Source of the DNA: Chryseobacterium herbae
Lineage (GTDB): Bacteria; Bacteroidota; Bacteroidia; Flavobacteriales; Weeksellaceae
Assembly: GCF_025154075.1 (NCBI RefSeq)
Contig: NZ_JAOAMU010000002.1
Coordinates: 306,368-370,367, forward strand
Reading direction: 5' to 3'
Length of the DNA: 64,000 bases
Within the stretch, counting starts at the first letter, position 1. Each line of letters opens with the position of its first letter. Shown here piece by piece: positions 1-8,575 of the stretch. The notes beneath the pieces were generated by a model. That model searched no databases. It saw nothing but the letters and a program-made list of their open reading frames with translations, and was not told the origin of the DNA. The position numbers were made by a program, and so were the translations under genes.

Positions 1-49
1 ATTGAAGAGGATCAATTACGAGATTTCAATTAAATCAAAAGACCACATT

Positions 50-116
50 ATTCAATAGGATCGGGCTTTAGCCCGATCAAAAAAATAAGAAACCAAACAG
101 CGGCTTTAGCCAAAAC
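50..116. repeat. Dispersed repeat family R1, partial copy with hairpin
   Basis: This non-coding segment contains the words TTCAATAG and GGCTTTAGCC, which recur at 4594-4683 and 5884-5970. Here GATCGGGCT (59-67) pairs perfectly with AGCCCGATC (70-78) across a 2-nt loop, and A-rich sequence follows. It probably lies between the preceding gene and the permease gene at 147. Whether it acts as a terminator or is only an intergenic repeat cannot be told from the sequence. Confidence 0.6.
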
Positions 117-146
117 CTAAATAACTGGAAAAAACAAAAACAAAAA

Positions 147-848
147 ATGGACACTACAGTTTGGGCACTTCTCATAAGCGCCATCTCAATAAGTTTTATT
201 CACACCGCCTCAGGTCCGGATCATTATCTGCCCTTCATCGTCATCTCAAAATCTAAGAAATGGAGCGGAATGAAAACCGCAATTCTAACTGTAGTCTGCG
301 GATTCGGACATGTTTTTAGCTCCCTGATCTTAGGCTTCATCGGGGTGTTTCTGGGGTGGCAGCTGAATAAAATCTCATGGTTTCAGGATCTTAGAGGAAA
401 TTTTTCAGGATGGGCTTTGCTGATCTTTGGTGGAATTTATTTGATCTATGGATTGATTCAGGCCATCAGAAATAAGCCTCACAAGCATTTCGATGTGATG
501 GGAGACGATGTCTATGTTTATGAGCACAACCATACGGAGATGGTAATGCCACAGAAAAGAATTAAAGTGACACCATTGGTGCTTTTTATGATCTTTGTAA
601 TGGGCCCGAGTGAACCTTTAATTCCTTTATTATTCTATTCCGGAGTCAAGCATTCCATGTCCGAGATAGTTGTCTTGGTCATATCATTTACACTGACCAC
701 AGTTTTGACAATGTTGGGAATGGTGCTTCTGGGACGCTATGGCTATTCCACCTTATTCAATACAGAAAAACTGGAAAGATATATGGGAGTAGTGAGCGGA
801 GCTGTAGTCACAGTCTGCGGAATCGGAATGGTGTTTTTGGGATGGTGA
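147..848 (+). CDS. Predicted nickel/cobalt permease (NicO/UreH-like), urease-linked
   Basis: A 233-residue polytopic inner-membrane protein with about six hydrophobic segments. Segment 1 carries HTASGPDH (residues 19-26), close to but one residue longer than the HX4DH metal motif of NiCoT/NicO permeases. A histidine-rich loop (about residues 112-130, ending EHNH) could bind Ni2+. A urea transporter and a TonB receptor follow on the same strand, so the likely role is nickel supply for urease, whose genes would lie to the left. Function is inferred from motif and context; a TauE/SafE-like exporter is the alternative. Confidence 0.6.
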   Translation: MDTTVWALLISAISISFIHTASGPDHYLPFIVISKSKKWSGMKTAILTVVCGFGHVFSSLILGFIGVFLGWQLNKISWFQDLRGNFSGWALLIFGGIYLIYGLIQAIRNKPHKHFDVMGDDVYVYEHNHTEMVMPQKRIKVTPLVLFMIFVMGPSEPLIPLLFYSGVKHSMSEIVVLVISFTLTTVLTMLGMVLLGRYGYSTLFNTEKLERYMGVVSGAVVTVCGIGMVFLGW

Positions 849-1084
849 CGAGTTCCGGGGTGCGGGTTCCGGGTTCCGAGTTTCGGGGTTGGAGAGTGAA
901 TGAGTTGCTGGTTGGAGAGCAGAAAAGTTATGAGTTATGAGTTTCGGTGAGAGTTATAAGATGTAAGTTTAGAAGCTATGGACAGAGAAATAGTAGACAG
1001 AGGACAAATATTGGTGGCTGAGGCTCTCGAAGCTACCAGCAGCACGTCTGAAATCTGGTATATAATATCTAGCATTCACCACTC

Positions 1085-1180
1085 TTGCGAAGCAAAATTC
1101 ACCATTCACATTCTTAATCCCAGTTGAAAGTCTGAAATCTGATGTCTAGTGTCTGAAGTCTAAAATCTAGCATCTAAAAA
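1085..1180. repeat. Dispersed repeat family R2, copy 1 (in gene-free 849-1193)
   Basis: The spacer 849-1193 has no credible gene. It begins with low-complexity 'gggttccg' sequence and ends with a repeat: GCGAAGCAAAATTCAC, ACATTCTTAATC, then TCTGAAATCTGATGTCT-type words. A very similar block is at 11954-12036, and a shorter version of the tail is at 2205-2250. It is a dispersed chromosomal intergenic repeat of unknown role. Confidence 0.65.
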
Positions 1181-1193
1181 CGAATATAAAACT

Positions 1194-2084
1194 ATGAACG
1201 AATTTTTCAAAAAACTACCTTTTATCGACCAGGTTTTAAAAGGAATCGGGCAGATCATGCTTCAGGAGAACAGATGGACAGGTCTCCTGTTTCTCATCGG
1301 TATTTTTATAGGAAGCTGGCAGGGCGGCGTAGCGGTTTTGCTGTCAACGGCAGCCGGAACCTTTACCGCTATGAAATTAAAGTATGATCCGGCTGAGATC
1401 AATGCGGGACTCTATGGATTTAGTGCTGCACTGGTGGGAGTCGCACTCTCCTTTGTCTTTCAGACGACTCTTGTGATTTGGATTCTTATCCTGTTGGGAG
1501 GGGCTTTGGCGGCGGTAATCCAGCATTTTTTTATTCAGAAAAAGATTCCGGTATTTACATTTCCGTTTATCATTATTACCTGGGTTGCAGTGTTTGTACT
1601 ACATCATTTTACGCAGATTCCGGCTTCAGAAATGATCTCAGCTCCTGCTGGTCCTGCAGATTATGATGATTTTCTCACCTGTACCAATGCCTTTGGAGAA
1701 GTGATATTTCAGGGTGGCGTCTTTTCAGGGATTATTTTCTTTGTAGCGGTATTTATCAGTTCACCGGCTGCTGCATTGTATGGATTGGCAGGTGCCGTTT
1801 TGGGAGCTTATCTGTCTCATATGAACGGAGAACCGATTGATAAAATTCACATGGGACTTTTCGGATTCAATGCAGTGCTTTCTGCTATCGTTTTTTCGGG
1901 CTTTAAAAAGATAGACGGGCTTTGGGTACTGCTTGCAGTCATCATTACCGTAGCCATCGACGATCTATTGGTAGACCACAATACATTGAGTGAAGTAGGT
2001 GGAGTCCTCACTTTTCCCTTCGTTGCAGGAACATGGACCACCCTTTTAATTCAGAAATTATTTAAAACAAAGAAAATTGAATAA
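1194..2084 (+). CDS. Urea transporter (UT family)
   Basis: A 296-residue integral membrane protein with about ten hydrophobic segments in two similar halves. Each half has the glycine-rich GLYGFSAALVG / GLFGFNAVLS type of signature of the UT/Yut urea channel family (around residues 72-83 and 221-230). It would conduct urea across the inner membrane. It sits between a predicted nickel permease and a TonB receptor on the same strand, consistent with a urea-use cluster. Length is normal for bacterial UT proteins. Spacers of 345 and 190 bp suggest separate promoters or intergenic repeats rather than a tight operon. Confidence 0.85.
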   Translation: MNEFFKKLPFIDQVLKGIGQIMLQENRWTGLLFLIGIFIGSWQGGVAVLLSTAAGTFTAMKLKYDPAEINAGLYGFSAALVGVALSFVFQTTLVIWILILLGGALAAVIQHFFIQKKIPVFTFPFIIITWVAVFVLHHFTQIPASEMISAPAGPADYDDFLTCTNAFGEVIFQGGVFSGIIFFVAVFISSPAAALYGLAGAVLGAYLSHMNGEPIDKIHMGLFGFNAVLSAIVFSGFKKIDGLWVLLAVIITVAIDDLLVDHNTLSEVGGVLTFPFVAGTWTTLLIQKLFKTKKIE

Positions 2085-2274
2085 GAGAGTTTAAGAGTCG
2101 GAGGGTTTTAGCGTTTTAGAGTGGGAGCGTTTTAGAGTAAAAAACTGGAGTAAAAAAAAATAATAAATATGTCACAATATCTATCCCATTCTCCGATTCA
2201 TCTTAAAATCCAAAATCCAAAATCCAAAATCTGATGTCTATCATCTTGACTCTCAATAAAAAAAATCAATAAAA

Positions 2275-4521
2275 ATGAAGATAACAAAAATAGCAGCCGT
2301 ATTTCTGGCATTGGCTTTTAACGGAAAAATATCAGCTCAGGAAACAGAAAAAAAACTGGCTATAAAAGATGCAGATGACCAATTTCCCATCGCGAATGTT
2401 CTGGTAAAATACAATCATGGAAACAGTCATACCCATTCGGGAACGGACGGAAGCTTTTCGATTCCTGCTGCCAGTCTTCCCGATACATTGGTGATCAGCC
2501 GTCAGGGATATGATGAGGTAAAATGGGTCGTGACCAATGATGAAGACAAAAACAAAGTTATTTTTTTACAGCATAAACCGTATCAGATCTCTGAGGTAGC
2601 GATCAATCACAGTTCGTTTTTATCAGCCATTACAAAGGTTGATTTAAATAAATTCCCGGTGAATTCTGCGCAGGATCTGTTGAGAAAAGTTCCCGGATTA
2701 TTCATTGCACAGCATGCAGGCGGTGGAAAGGCAGAACAGCTTTTCCTGAGAGGATTTGATGCGGACCACGGCACGGATGTCAGCGTGAATGTAGACGGAA
2801 TGCCTGTCAATATCGTGTCCCATGCTCACGGGCAGGGATATTCGGATCTGCATTTTGTGATTCCTGAAACCGTGAACAATATTGATTTTGGAAAAGGAGC
2901 GTATTACATGGACCGCGGAGATTTTAATACGGCAGGCTATGTTGATTTTCAAACCTACAATGGATTAAAAAACAGCATGGTCAAGCTGGAAGGCGGCTCA
3001 TTCAATTCAAAGAGAGTTCTCGGAATGTTCAATATTCTGCATGATGACACAGGAAGGAAAAATGCCTATATAGCAGCAGAATACAATTATACGGACGGAC
3101 CTTTTGACGTAAAACAGAATTTCAACAGGGTCAATATTTTCGGGAAATACAATCAGTGGATTACGGATAAAGATTATTTCAACATCCAGTTCTCCACCTT
3201 TAATTCTTCATGGAATGCATCAGGACAGATCCCGGAACGTGCCGTAGACGAAGGAATCATTGGCCGATGGGGAAGTATTGATCCTACAGAAGGCGGAAAA
3301 ACATCCAGAACCAATCTTCAGATGAATTTTAAGCATATCATTTCTGATTCGGAACAGATTGATGCGATGGCATTTTATTCAAAGTATAATTTTAATCTGT
3401 ATTCTGATTTTACTTTTTATTTAAAAGATCAAGACCATGGTGATGAGATTCAGCAGACAGACGGTAGAAATATTTATGGTGCTGAAGTGAAATACACAAA
3501 AAGCTTCACATTGGGCAACAGTTCACTGAACTGGATCTCCGGAATAGGGCTCAGAAATGATGATATCAATACATTACAGCTTAATCACGTCTATCACAGA
3601 GATCTCCTATTGGACAGAAAAGCAGATGTAAATGGAACGGAAACCAATCTTCATGCCTATTCCGGATTAATCTGGAAAACTGGAAAATGGACCATTAATC
3701 CTGCTTTAAGAGTAGATCATTTTATATTTAATATGCACAATCTGCTGGAACCTGAACAGCTTCCATCCGGACAGTCGAAAGAAGCAACAAGAATAAGCCC
3801 AAAACTTAATTTTTCCTATGCCCAAAACGACAATATCATGTGGTTCCTGAAAACCGGAATGGGCTTCCACTCCAATGACCTGAGAGTAGTCGTTCCGAAT
3901 CCTGATCAGAAAACGCTTCCGTATTCCATCGGCGGAGATTTCGGGGTGAGACTGCATCCGTTCAAATCACTGATCATTACACCTGCTTTATGGTATATGT
4001 ATCTGCAGCAGGAATTTGTGTATGTCGGAGATGATGCGGTAGTGGAACCATCCAGAAAATCAAGACGTTTCGGAGCGGATCTGGGAGTACGTTTCCAGCC
4101 GCTTGAAAATTTTTATCTTAATGCTGATATCAACTATTCCCATGCGAGATTCATCGAAGAAGAAAAAGGAAAAGATTACGTTCCACTGGCTCCGGTTGTA
4201 ACGAGTACAGGCTCCGTCAACTGGGATTTTCTTCATGGTTTCTCATTGGGACTTCAGTACCGATACCTAGGTTGCAGACCGGCAGTAGAAGACAACAGCA
4301 TCAAAACAAAAGCCTATTTTGTCAACGATCTGATGCTTTCCTACAACCGACAGAAATGGGGCGCCAATATTCAGGTGAACAATCTTTTCAATGTCAATTG
4401 GAACGAAGCCCAGTTTGCTACGGAAACCCAGCTAAAAGGCGAAGCAGAACCAATAACAGATCTTACCTATACGCCCGGAAGTCCTTTTGGGGTGAGAGTG
4501 GGAGTGTATTATAAGTTTTAA
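2275..4521 (+). CDS. TonB-dependent outer membrane receptor
   Basis: A 748-residue protein with an N-terminal signal peptide (about residues 1-21, ending ISAQ). A carboxypeptidase-regulatory/CNA-B-like domain follows (about 28-105), then a plug (about 115-220: VPGLFIAQHAGG, FLRGFDADHGT, NVDGMPVN) and a 22-strand-type barrel ending in aromatic VYYKF, as outer-membrane barrels do. It imports an unknown ligand with TonB energy. Position after nickel and urea permeases suggests nickel chelate or a urease-related substrate. The histidine-rich plug stretch HAHGQGYSDLH fits metal handling but is not proof. Confidence 0.85.
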   Translation: MKITKIAAVFLALAFNGKISAQETEKKLAIKDADDQFPIANVLVKYNHGNSHTHSGTDGSFSIPAASLPDTLVISRQGYDEVKWVVTNDEDKNKVIFLQHKPYQISEVAINHSSFLSAITKVDLNKFPVNSAQDLLRKVPGLFIAQHAGGGKAEQLFLRGFDADHGTDVSVNVDGMPVNIVSHAHGQGYSDLHFVIPETVNNIDFGKGAYYMDRGDFNTAGYVDFQTYNGLKNSMVKLEGGSFNSKRVLGMFNILHDDTGRKNAYIAAEYNYTDGPFDVKQNFNRVNIFGKYNQWITDKDYFNIQFSTFNSSWNASGQIPERAVDEGIIGRWGSIDPTEGGKTSRTNLQMNFKHIISDSEQIDAMAFYSKYNFNLYSDFTFYLKDQDHGDEIQQTDGRNIYGAEVKYTKSFTLGNSSLNWISGIGLRNDDINTLQLNHVYHRDLLLDRKADVNGTETNLHAYSGLIWKTGKWTINPALRVDHFIFNMHNLLEPEQLPSGQSKEATRISPKLNFSYAQNDNIMWFLKTGMGFHSNDLRVVVPNPDQKTLPYSIGGDFGVRLHPFKSLIITPALWYMYLQQEFVYVGDDAVVEPSRKSRRFGADLGVRFQPLENFYLNADINYSHARFIEEEKGKDYVPLAPVVTSTGSVNWDFLHGFSLGLQYRYLGCRPAVEDNSIKTKAYFVNDLMLSYNRQKWGANIQVNNLFNVNWNEAQFATETQLKGEAEPITDLTYTPGSPFGVRVGVYYKF

Positions 4522-4593
4522 TTTAAAAAGCATAATGTATGGTATACAAAGTAAAGGTAAATGGGGTGTCGCTAATAATATTTAACGACCAGG

Positions 4594-4683
4594 TATTCCT
4601 GGATGGCTTCCTATATATTCAATAGAAGCGGGCTTTAGCCTGCTTTACAAGATATACGAATTGAAGAGGGCTTTAGCCAAATT
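4594..4683. repeat. Dispersed repeat family R1, copy 1
   Basis: ATTCCTGGATGGCTTCCTAT, then TATTCAATAG, GCGGGCTTTAGCC and a second GGCTTTAGCC 35 bp on. The same order of blocks recurs at 5884-5970 and, shortened, at 50-116. It lies in the spacer between the TonB receptor and the AraC regulator and codes for nothing evident. Confidence 0.7.
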
Positions 4684-4790
4684 ATTTTTTGCAATATTAA
4701 ATCAGTATTATATGATTGATTAATATTACTTACCTTAATTTTACATTTTACTTTGTACATCCTACTTTTTATAAAAAAATCCAATCTACC

Positions 4791-5672
4791 ATGGAAGTAC
4801 TATCCAATTTTCAGTATAAAAAGCTCTTTCTTCCGGAAATTACGGAGAAAATATTGGCCAATAATGCAGACATACAGCTTTACCGCCTCGAAAATTATCT
4901 TAAAGGAATTCTGATGCCGGTGATCCCGTACCGTACGACTTTTAATTTCATCATTTTCGTGACCAACGGGCATATCAGGCAGTATCTGGAAAATAAAGAA
5001 TACTGTGCTGAAAAAGGAGGCGTGATCTTCATTAAACAGGGAACCATCACTGCAACAGTAGAACTTTCGGATGATATTGAAGGATTTTTTCTGGCCTATG
5101 AAAACAATATCCTGTCTGAACAGGAACTGCCAAAACACAAAAGCAGTATTTTCTTTATGACTCCTTTCCTGAATCTGGACAGTCTGACCTACGGAACCAT
5201 TACCCAGCTGCTTCCCATTCTCGAACAGGAACTTTGGCTGAACAATCTGAATATTAATGAAGTAGTAGTCACCATGCTGCACTTGATTCTCGTGAAAATG
5301 CTGAGTACAGATTCCAACAGTCACCACAAATCAGCCACACGCCCGATGGAATTGTCACTTCAGTTCCGGGATCTTCTGTTTAAATATCATGTGGTGGAAA
5401 AACGCGTGGCTTTTTATGCCGACAAACTTTCAGTGACAGAAAGCTATCTGAATAAATGTGTCAAAAACGTCACTCAAAAATCTCCGAAACAGTGGATCAA
5501 TGAGATCGATATTAATTACAGCAAAGCACTGCTTCATTCGAGTAAAGACATTGCAGAAATAGCTTACGAACTGAATTTCCATACCGCATCACATTTCACC
5601 CAGCTTTTCAAAAAAATTGCTGGAATTACGCCTAAGGATTATCGGACGCAGTTTTTGAATAAGAGGGTTTGA
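4791..5672 (+). CDS. AraC family transcriptional regulator
   Basis: A 293-residue protein. The C-terminal third (about residues 190-290) has the two helix-turn-helix motifs of AraC/XylS proteins (SVTESYLNKCVKNVTQKSP and DIAEIAYELNFHTASHFTQL, then the GITPKDYR signature). The N-terminal part resembles an AraC cupin-like sensor domain. An upstream in-frame ATG at 4716 exists, but the 25 extra residues are unlike the family, so the ATG at 4791 is preferred. It follows the nickel/urea/TonB group on the same strand and may regulate it; no direct evidence of target or ligand is visible. Confidence 0.8.
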   Translation: MEVLSNFQYKKLFLPEITEKILANNADIQLYRLENYLKGILMPVIPYRTTFNFIIFVTNGHIRQYLENKEYCAEKGGVIFIKQGTITATVELSDDIEGFFLAYENNILSEQELPKHKSSIFFMTPFLNLDSLTYGTITQLLPILEQELWLNNLNINEVVVTMLHLILVKMLSTDSNSHHKSATRPMELSLQFRDLLFKYHVVEKRVAFYADKLSVTESYLNKCVKNVTQKSPKQWINEIDINYSKALLHSSKDIAEIAYELNFHTASHFTQLFKKIAGITPKDYRTQFLNKRV

Positions 5673-5883
5673 GTCGGAGAGTTTTAGGGTTTCGGGGTAC
5701 GGGTTCCGTGATTCGGGTTTTAGAGTCAAAAGGTTTTAAAGTTTCAGGATACGAGAATTTCGTGATGCGGGTATGATAGTTAAAATAATGCTGAAAAATT
5801 TATAGGATAAGATTGAAAAAATGCAGATTGGAATTACTTTTTTTCCTGGTGATAAGGCTCAACATCTTGATATACTGATAAAT

Positions 5884-5970
5884 ATTCCTGGATGGCTTCC
5901 TATATATTCAATAGGGGTGGGCTTCAGCCCGCTTACAAGATGTACGGATTGCCAAAGGCTTTAGCCAAAA
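5884..5970. repeat. Dispersed repeat family R1, copy 2 (in gene-free 5673-6164)
   Basis: The spacer 5673-6164 starts with low-complexity 'gagttttagg/gggttccg' sequence like that at 849-930 and 2085-2150. It then has a full R1 copy: the same TCCTGGATGGCTTCCTAT block as at 4594, a GGGCTTCAGCCC inverted repeat, and GGCTTTAGCC. No credible gene is seen in this stretch. Confidence 0.7.
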
Positions 5971-6164
5971 CTTAGATACCACGATTTCCTTTAATTCTTT
6001 TTAAAACGACTTCAATATATTTAAAAGCAATTGTTAAATACCTACTGCTCAATAGTAACTTCCATCTTCCTTGTAAATACGACAGATGAATTGAAGGAGA
6101 TAGATTGATATGCAGGGCTTTCAGCAACTTCCATCTTCACACTCCCATCTTCCATTCCAAATCC

Positions 6165-7271
6165 CTACATTTTCTCGTTTTCCAGAATTTTCAGCACCAG
6201 TTTTTCCTCCTGGGTAAGACTGGCTTTTCCATCATTTTCTTCAATGTGTTCCAGCTCATCCAAGTATTTTTTGATGGTATTATTTTCGTAAAGATTGATT
6301 ACTAAGGGATGAACATAGTATTTCCGGCAGACCGTACTGGTATTTCCGAGATGTTCGGCGACGATCTCCAACGCTTCTTTTACCTTCTTTTTGTATTGGG
6401 AATCATTTTCCGCATACCCGATTTCCTTAAAAGCGATCAGAGCACTTACGGTTCCCGACCAGGTTCTGAAATCTTTGGCGGTAAAATCTTCCCCACTTAT
6501 TTCCTTGATATAGTCATTCACCATTCCCGAGTCGATAGAATGGCGGTTTCCTTCATCATCAAAATATTGAAAAAGTTCCCTTCCCGGAATATCTTTACAC
6601 TTCTGGACAAGCCTTGAAAGTCTTTTACTTTTAAGATCGATACTGTGCATGATGCCTTTTTTTCCTTTAAAAGAGAAAGTCATTTTCTGCCCGTTAATTT
6701 TTACATGCTTATCTTTCAAAGTAGTTAAACCAAAGGAGCCATACAGCTTTTCATAAGCACTATTACCGATACGGATATTGGTTCGCTGCATCAGACTTAC
6801 GATGAGCGCCAGTATTTTTCTTTTCTCAAAATTCCTTAAAGCAAGATCCTGCTCCACATGAAGCCGTATATCGGGCAATGCATACCCGAATTGAAGCATT
6901 CTGTAAAACTTGGTGTGATTTCTTAAAGCACTCCACAACGGATGATAACGGTATTGTTTTCTTTGTTTTACATCAAAGCCTGTCGCCTGAAGATGCCCGT
7001 TGTCCAAAGCGCAGATCCAGACGTTTTCCCAGGCAGGAGGGATGACGAGTTTGTTGATCCTGGTGATTTCCTCTTTGTCTTTCAGTTTTTCACCGTCTTT
7101 GTAATACGAATACTTTTTTCCTGTTTTTTTGCGCGTGATCCCGGCCGTTTCCGCATCGGTGGTATATACAAGATGTACCGCCTTTGCGGAGGCTTCGGGA
7201 TCCTTCATGATTTTGACAATCTTTGAAGGCTTCAGGTGGGAAATAATCTCCAGATCCGTATTCTTCTCCAT
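6165..7271 (-). CDS. DNA topoisomerase IB
   Basis: A 368-residue eukaryote-like type IB topoisomerase of the poxvirus/bacterial class. The N-terminal domain has the conserved IPPAWENVWIC stretch and TGFDVKQRKQYRYHP (about residues 77-115). The catalytic domain carries RTNIRIGN (about 164-171), FRTWSGT (about 268-274) and the C-terminal NTSTVCRKYYVHP with the active-site tyrosine (about 325). It relaxes supercoils by transient 3'-phosphotyrosine cleavage. Length is normal. A small lipoprotein gene lies 9 bp upstream on the same strand. Confidence 0.9.
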   Translation of the reverse strand: MEKNTDLEIISHLKPSKIVKIMKDPEASAKAVHLVYTTDAETAGITRKKTGKKYSYYKDGEKLKDKEEITRINKLVIPPAWENVWICALDNGHLQATGFDVKQRKQYRYHPLWSALRNHTKFYRMLQFGYALPDIRLHVEQDLALRNFEKRKILALIVSLMQRTNIRIGNSAYEKLYGSFGLTTLKDKHVKINGQKMTFSFKGKKGIMHSIDLKSKRLSRLVQKCKDIPGRELFQYFDDEGNRHSIDSGMVNDYIKEISGEDFTAKDFRTWSGTVSALIAFKEIGYAENDSQYKKKVKEALEIVAEHLGNTSTVCRKYYVHPLVINLYENNTIKKYLDELEHIEENDGKASLTQEEKLVLKILENEKM

Positions 7272-7280
7272 AAAAAATGG

Positions 7281-7448
7281 TTAAGAGTTTTTACCCCTCG
7301 AAAAAATCAGAAAAAGGATGACTACAACTGCAACGACCAGGATAATTCCCCACCACATTCCAGCTTTGAAAATAGTTTCTATTGCTTCACAACTTGTCAG
7401 TGTAAACAATGTTAAAAGCATTACACTGTATAAGGTCAACTTTTTCAT
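7281..7448 (-). CDS. Small lipoprotein with one membrane helix (55 aa)
   Basis: A 55-residue protein. It starts MKKLTLYSVMLLTLFTLTSC with a lipobox (LTSC, Cys20), has a short linker AIETIFKAG, one strong hydrophobic helix (about residues 32-50) and a basic tail SRGKNS. Such tiny lipoprotein-plus-helix proteins are common in Bacteroidetes and are often misnamed phosphatidate cytidylyltransferase; nothing in this sequence supports an enzyme. It is located between topoisomerase IB (9 bp) and the DUF6526-like gene (20 bp), all on the minus strand, so one transcript is likely. Confidence 0.75.
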   Translation of the reverse strand: MKKLTLYSVMLLTLFTLTSCEAIETIFKAGMWWGIILVVAVVVILFLIFSRGKNS

Positions 7449-7468
7449 GATATAATATTTTAGTGTTA

Positions 7469-7906
7469 TTAGACTCTTTGGTGGTCGGCTCTCCAGTTTT
7501 TGATGGACCGCTTGATCTCATCTCCTGAAATATTTTCTTGAAGAGCTCTGTTGAGAAGTTCTTTAAACTCATCATCGTAAGCAAATCTCAATGCAGCGAT
7601 CTGACTGAATTTTAACTGATCTGTCATTTCATCGGATCTCTTTCCGAAAATTTCAAAATACCGCTGCTTAAATTCCAGCATTACCATACGGTTTTGAAGT
7701 CCCAGCGCATAATGCTGCCTGGTCATAAAAGCCAGATAGAAAAGCAGAAAAAATACAATGGAAAATAATATCCAGGTCAGTTGATTTTCGGGATTATCCC
7801 AAATCTTATACATTCCAACAATTTCCAGTACAATCAATATCGGAAGATAAATGAAGTGATGGGGTGGATAAAATTTCTTGTGATTTTTATAATTCTGCTC
7901 GCTCAT
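7469..7906 (-). CDS. DUF6526-like two-helix membrane protein
   Basis: A 145-residue protein starting MSEQNYKNHKKFYPPHH. Two membrane helices follow (about residues 18-36 and 44-62), then a cytoplasmic, charged, helical tail with RQHYALGLQNRMVMLEFKQR and IKNWRADHQRV. The overall plan matches the Bacteroidetes family annotated as DUF6526. Function is unknown. It is the first gene of a likely minus-strand transcript with the small lipoprotein and topoisomerase IB genes. Confidence 0.7.
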   Translation of the reverse strand: MSEQNYKNHKKFYPPHHFIYLPILIVLEIVGMYKIWDNPENQLTWILFSIVFFLLFYLAFMTRQHYALGLQNRMVMLEFKQRYFEIFGKRSDEMTDQLKFSQIAALRFAYDDEFKELLNRALQENISGDEIKRSIKNWRADHQRV

Positions 7907-8232
7907 ACGATGAATAGTAGCAATAATCTTTCCAAAACTTTATATCTTTATTAATATTGATGTTTTTGTGGTACGTAAATGTGTATTTTAATCAATATTG
8001 CTAATTATTTTTGGGTAATCATAAAGGTTAAAAGCTTTTGTTAGGTAGGATAAGTCAATGTAAATCACAAAAAATAGATAAGAAAATACCCAATTAGTGA
8101 TCATTCGTGTTAAATATTAGTATCATTTGTGTTTAAAAAATATTTGTTAGGTTTTCGCAAAGACGCTAAGTTTTCTTGCCAGCTTTATATTGAAAGGCGC
8201 TAGGATTTTATCTCCGATAAAATTGATCACAC

Positions 8233-8268
8233 CGTCATTGCGAGGAGCGAAGCGACGAAGCAATCTCA
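8233..8268. repeat. Dispersed repeat family R3, copy 1 (in gene-free 7907-8575)
   Basis: CGTCATTGCGAGGAGCGAAG followed by CGACGAAGCAATCTCA. The same unit with two changes is at 13757-13791. The surrounding spacer (7907-8575) contains AT-rich sequence and words such as TCGCAAAGACGCTAAG typical of Flavobacteria intergenic repeats, and no credible gene. A TAACTTTC box (8547-8554) about 20 bp before the aminopeptidase ATG resembles a -7 promoter element. Confidence 0.75.
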
Positions 8269-8575
8269 CTAATTCCCCTAGCTGAAAATCTTCGATTTTC
8301 TCGCGCCTTAAAAACTATTTATAATTAAAAACCTTGCGCTTTTGCTAAGAACCAGCAAACAAAATTTACATCCCAAACCTATAAGGTTTAACAACGCACA
8401 GTAAATTATATGGCTTAAAATTTAAACCGCAGCTTTCGAAAAATATTCTCAATCATTAAATAAAAACATCTCTATCCAAAGAAAAAAATAACAAATCATT
8501 AACGAAAATAGGCCGCGTATTTCATTTCTAAACCTCAATTTTTTCGTAACTTTCGGTGTTTAAAAAAGAAAAAGA

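Noticed and set aside
4800..5327. 175-codon frame antisense to the AraC gene
   Set aside because: Shadow of the AraC coding sequence; no family features.
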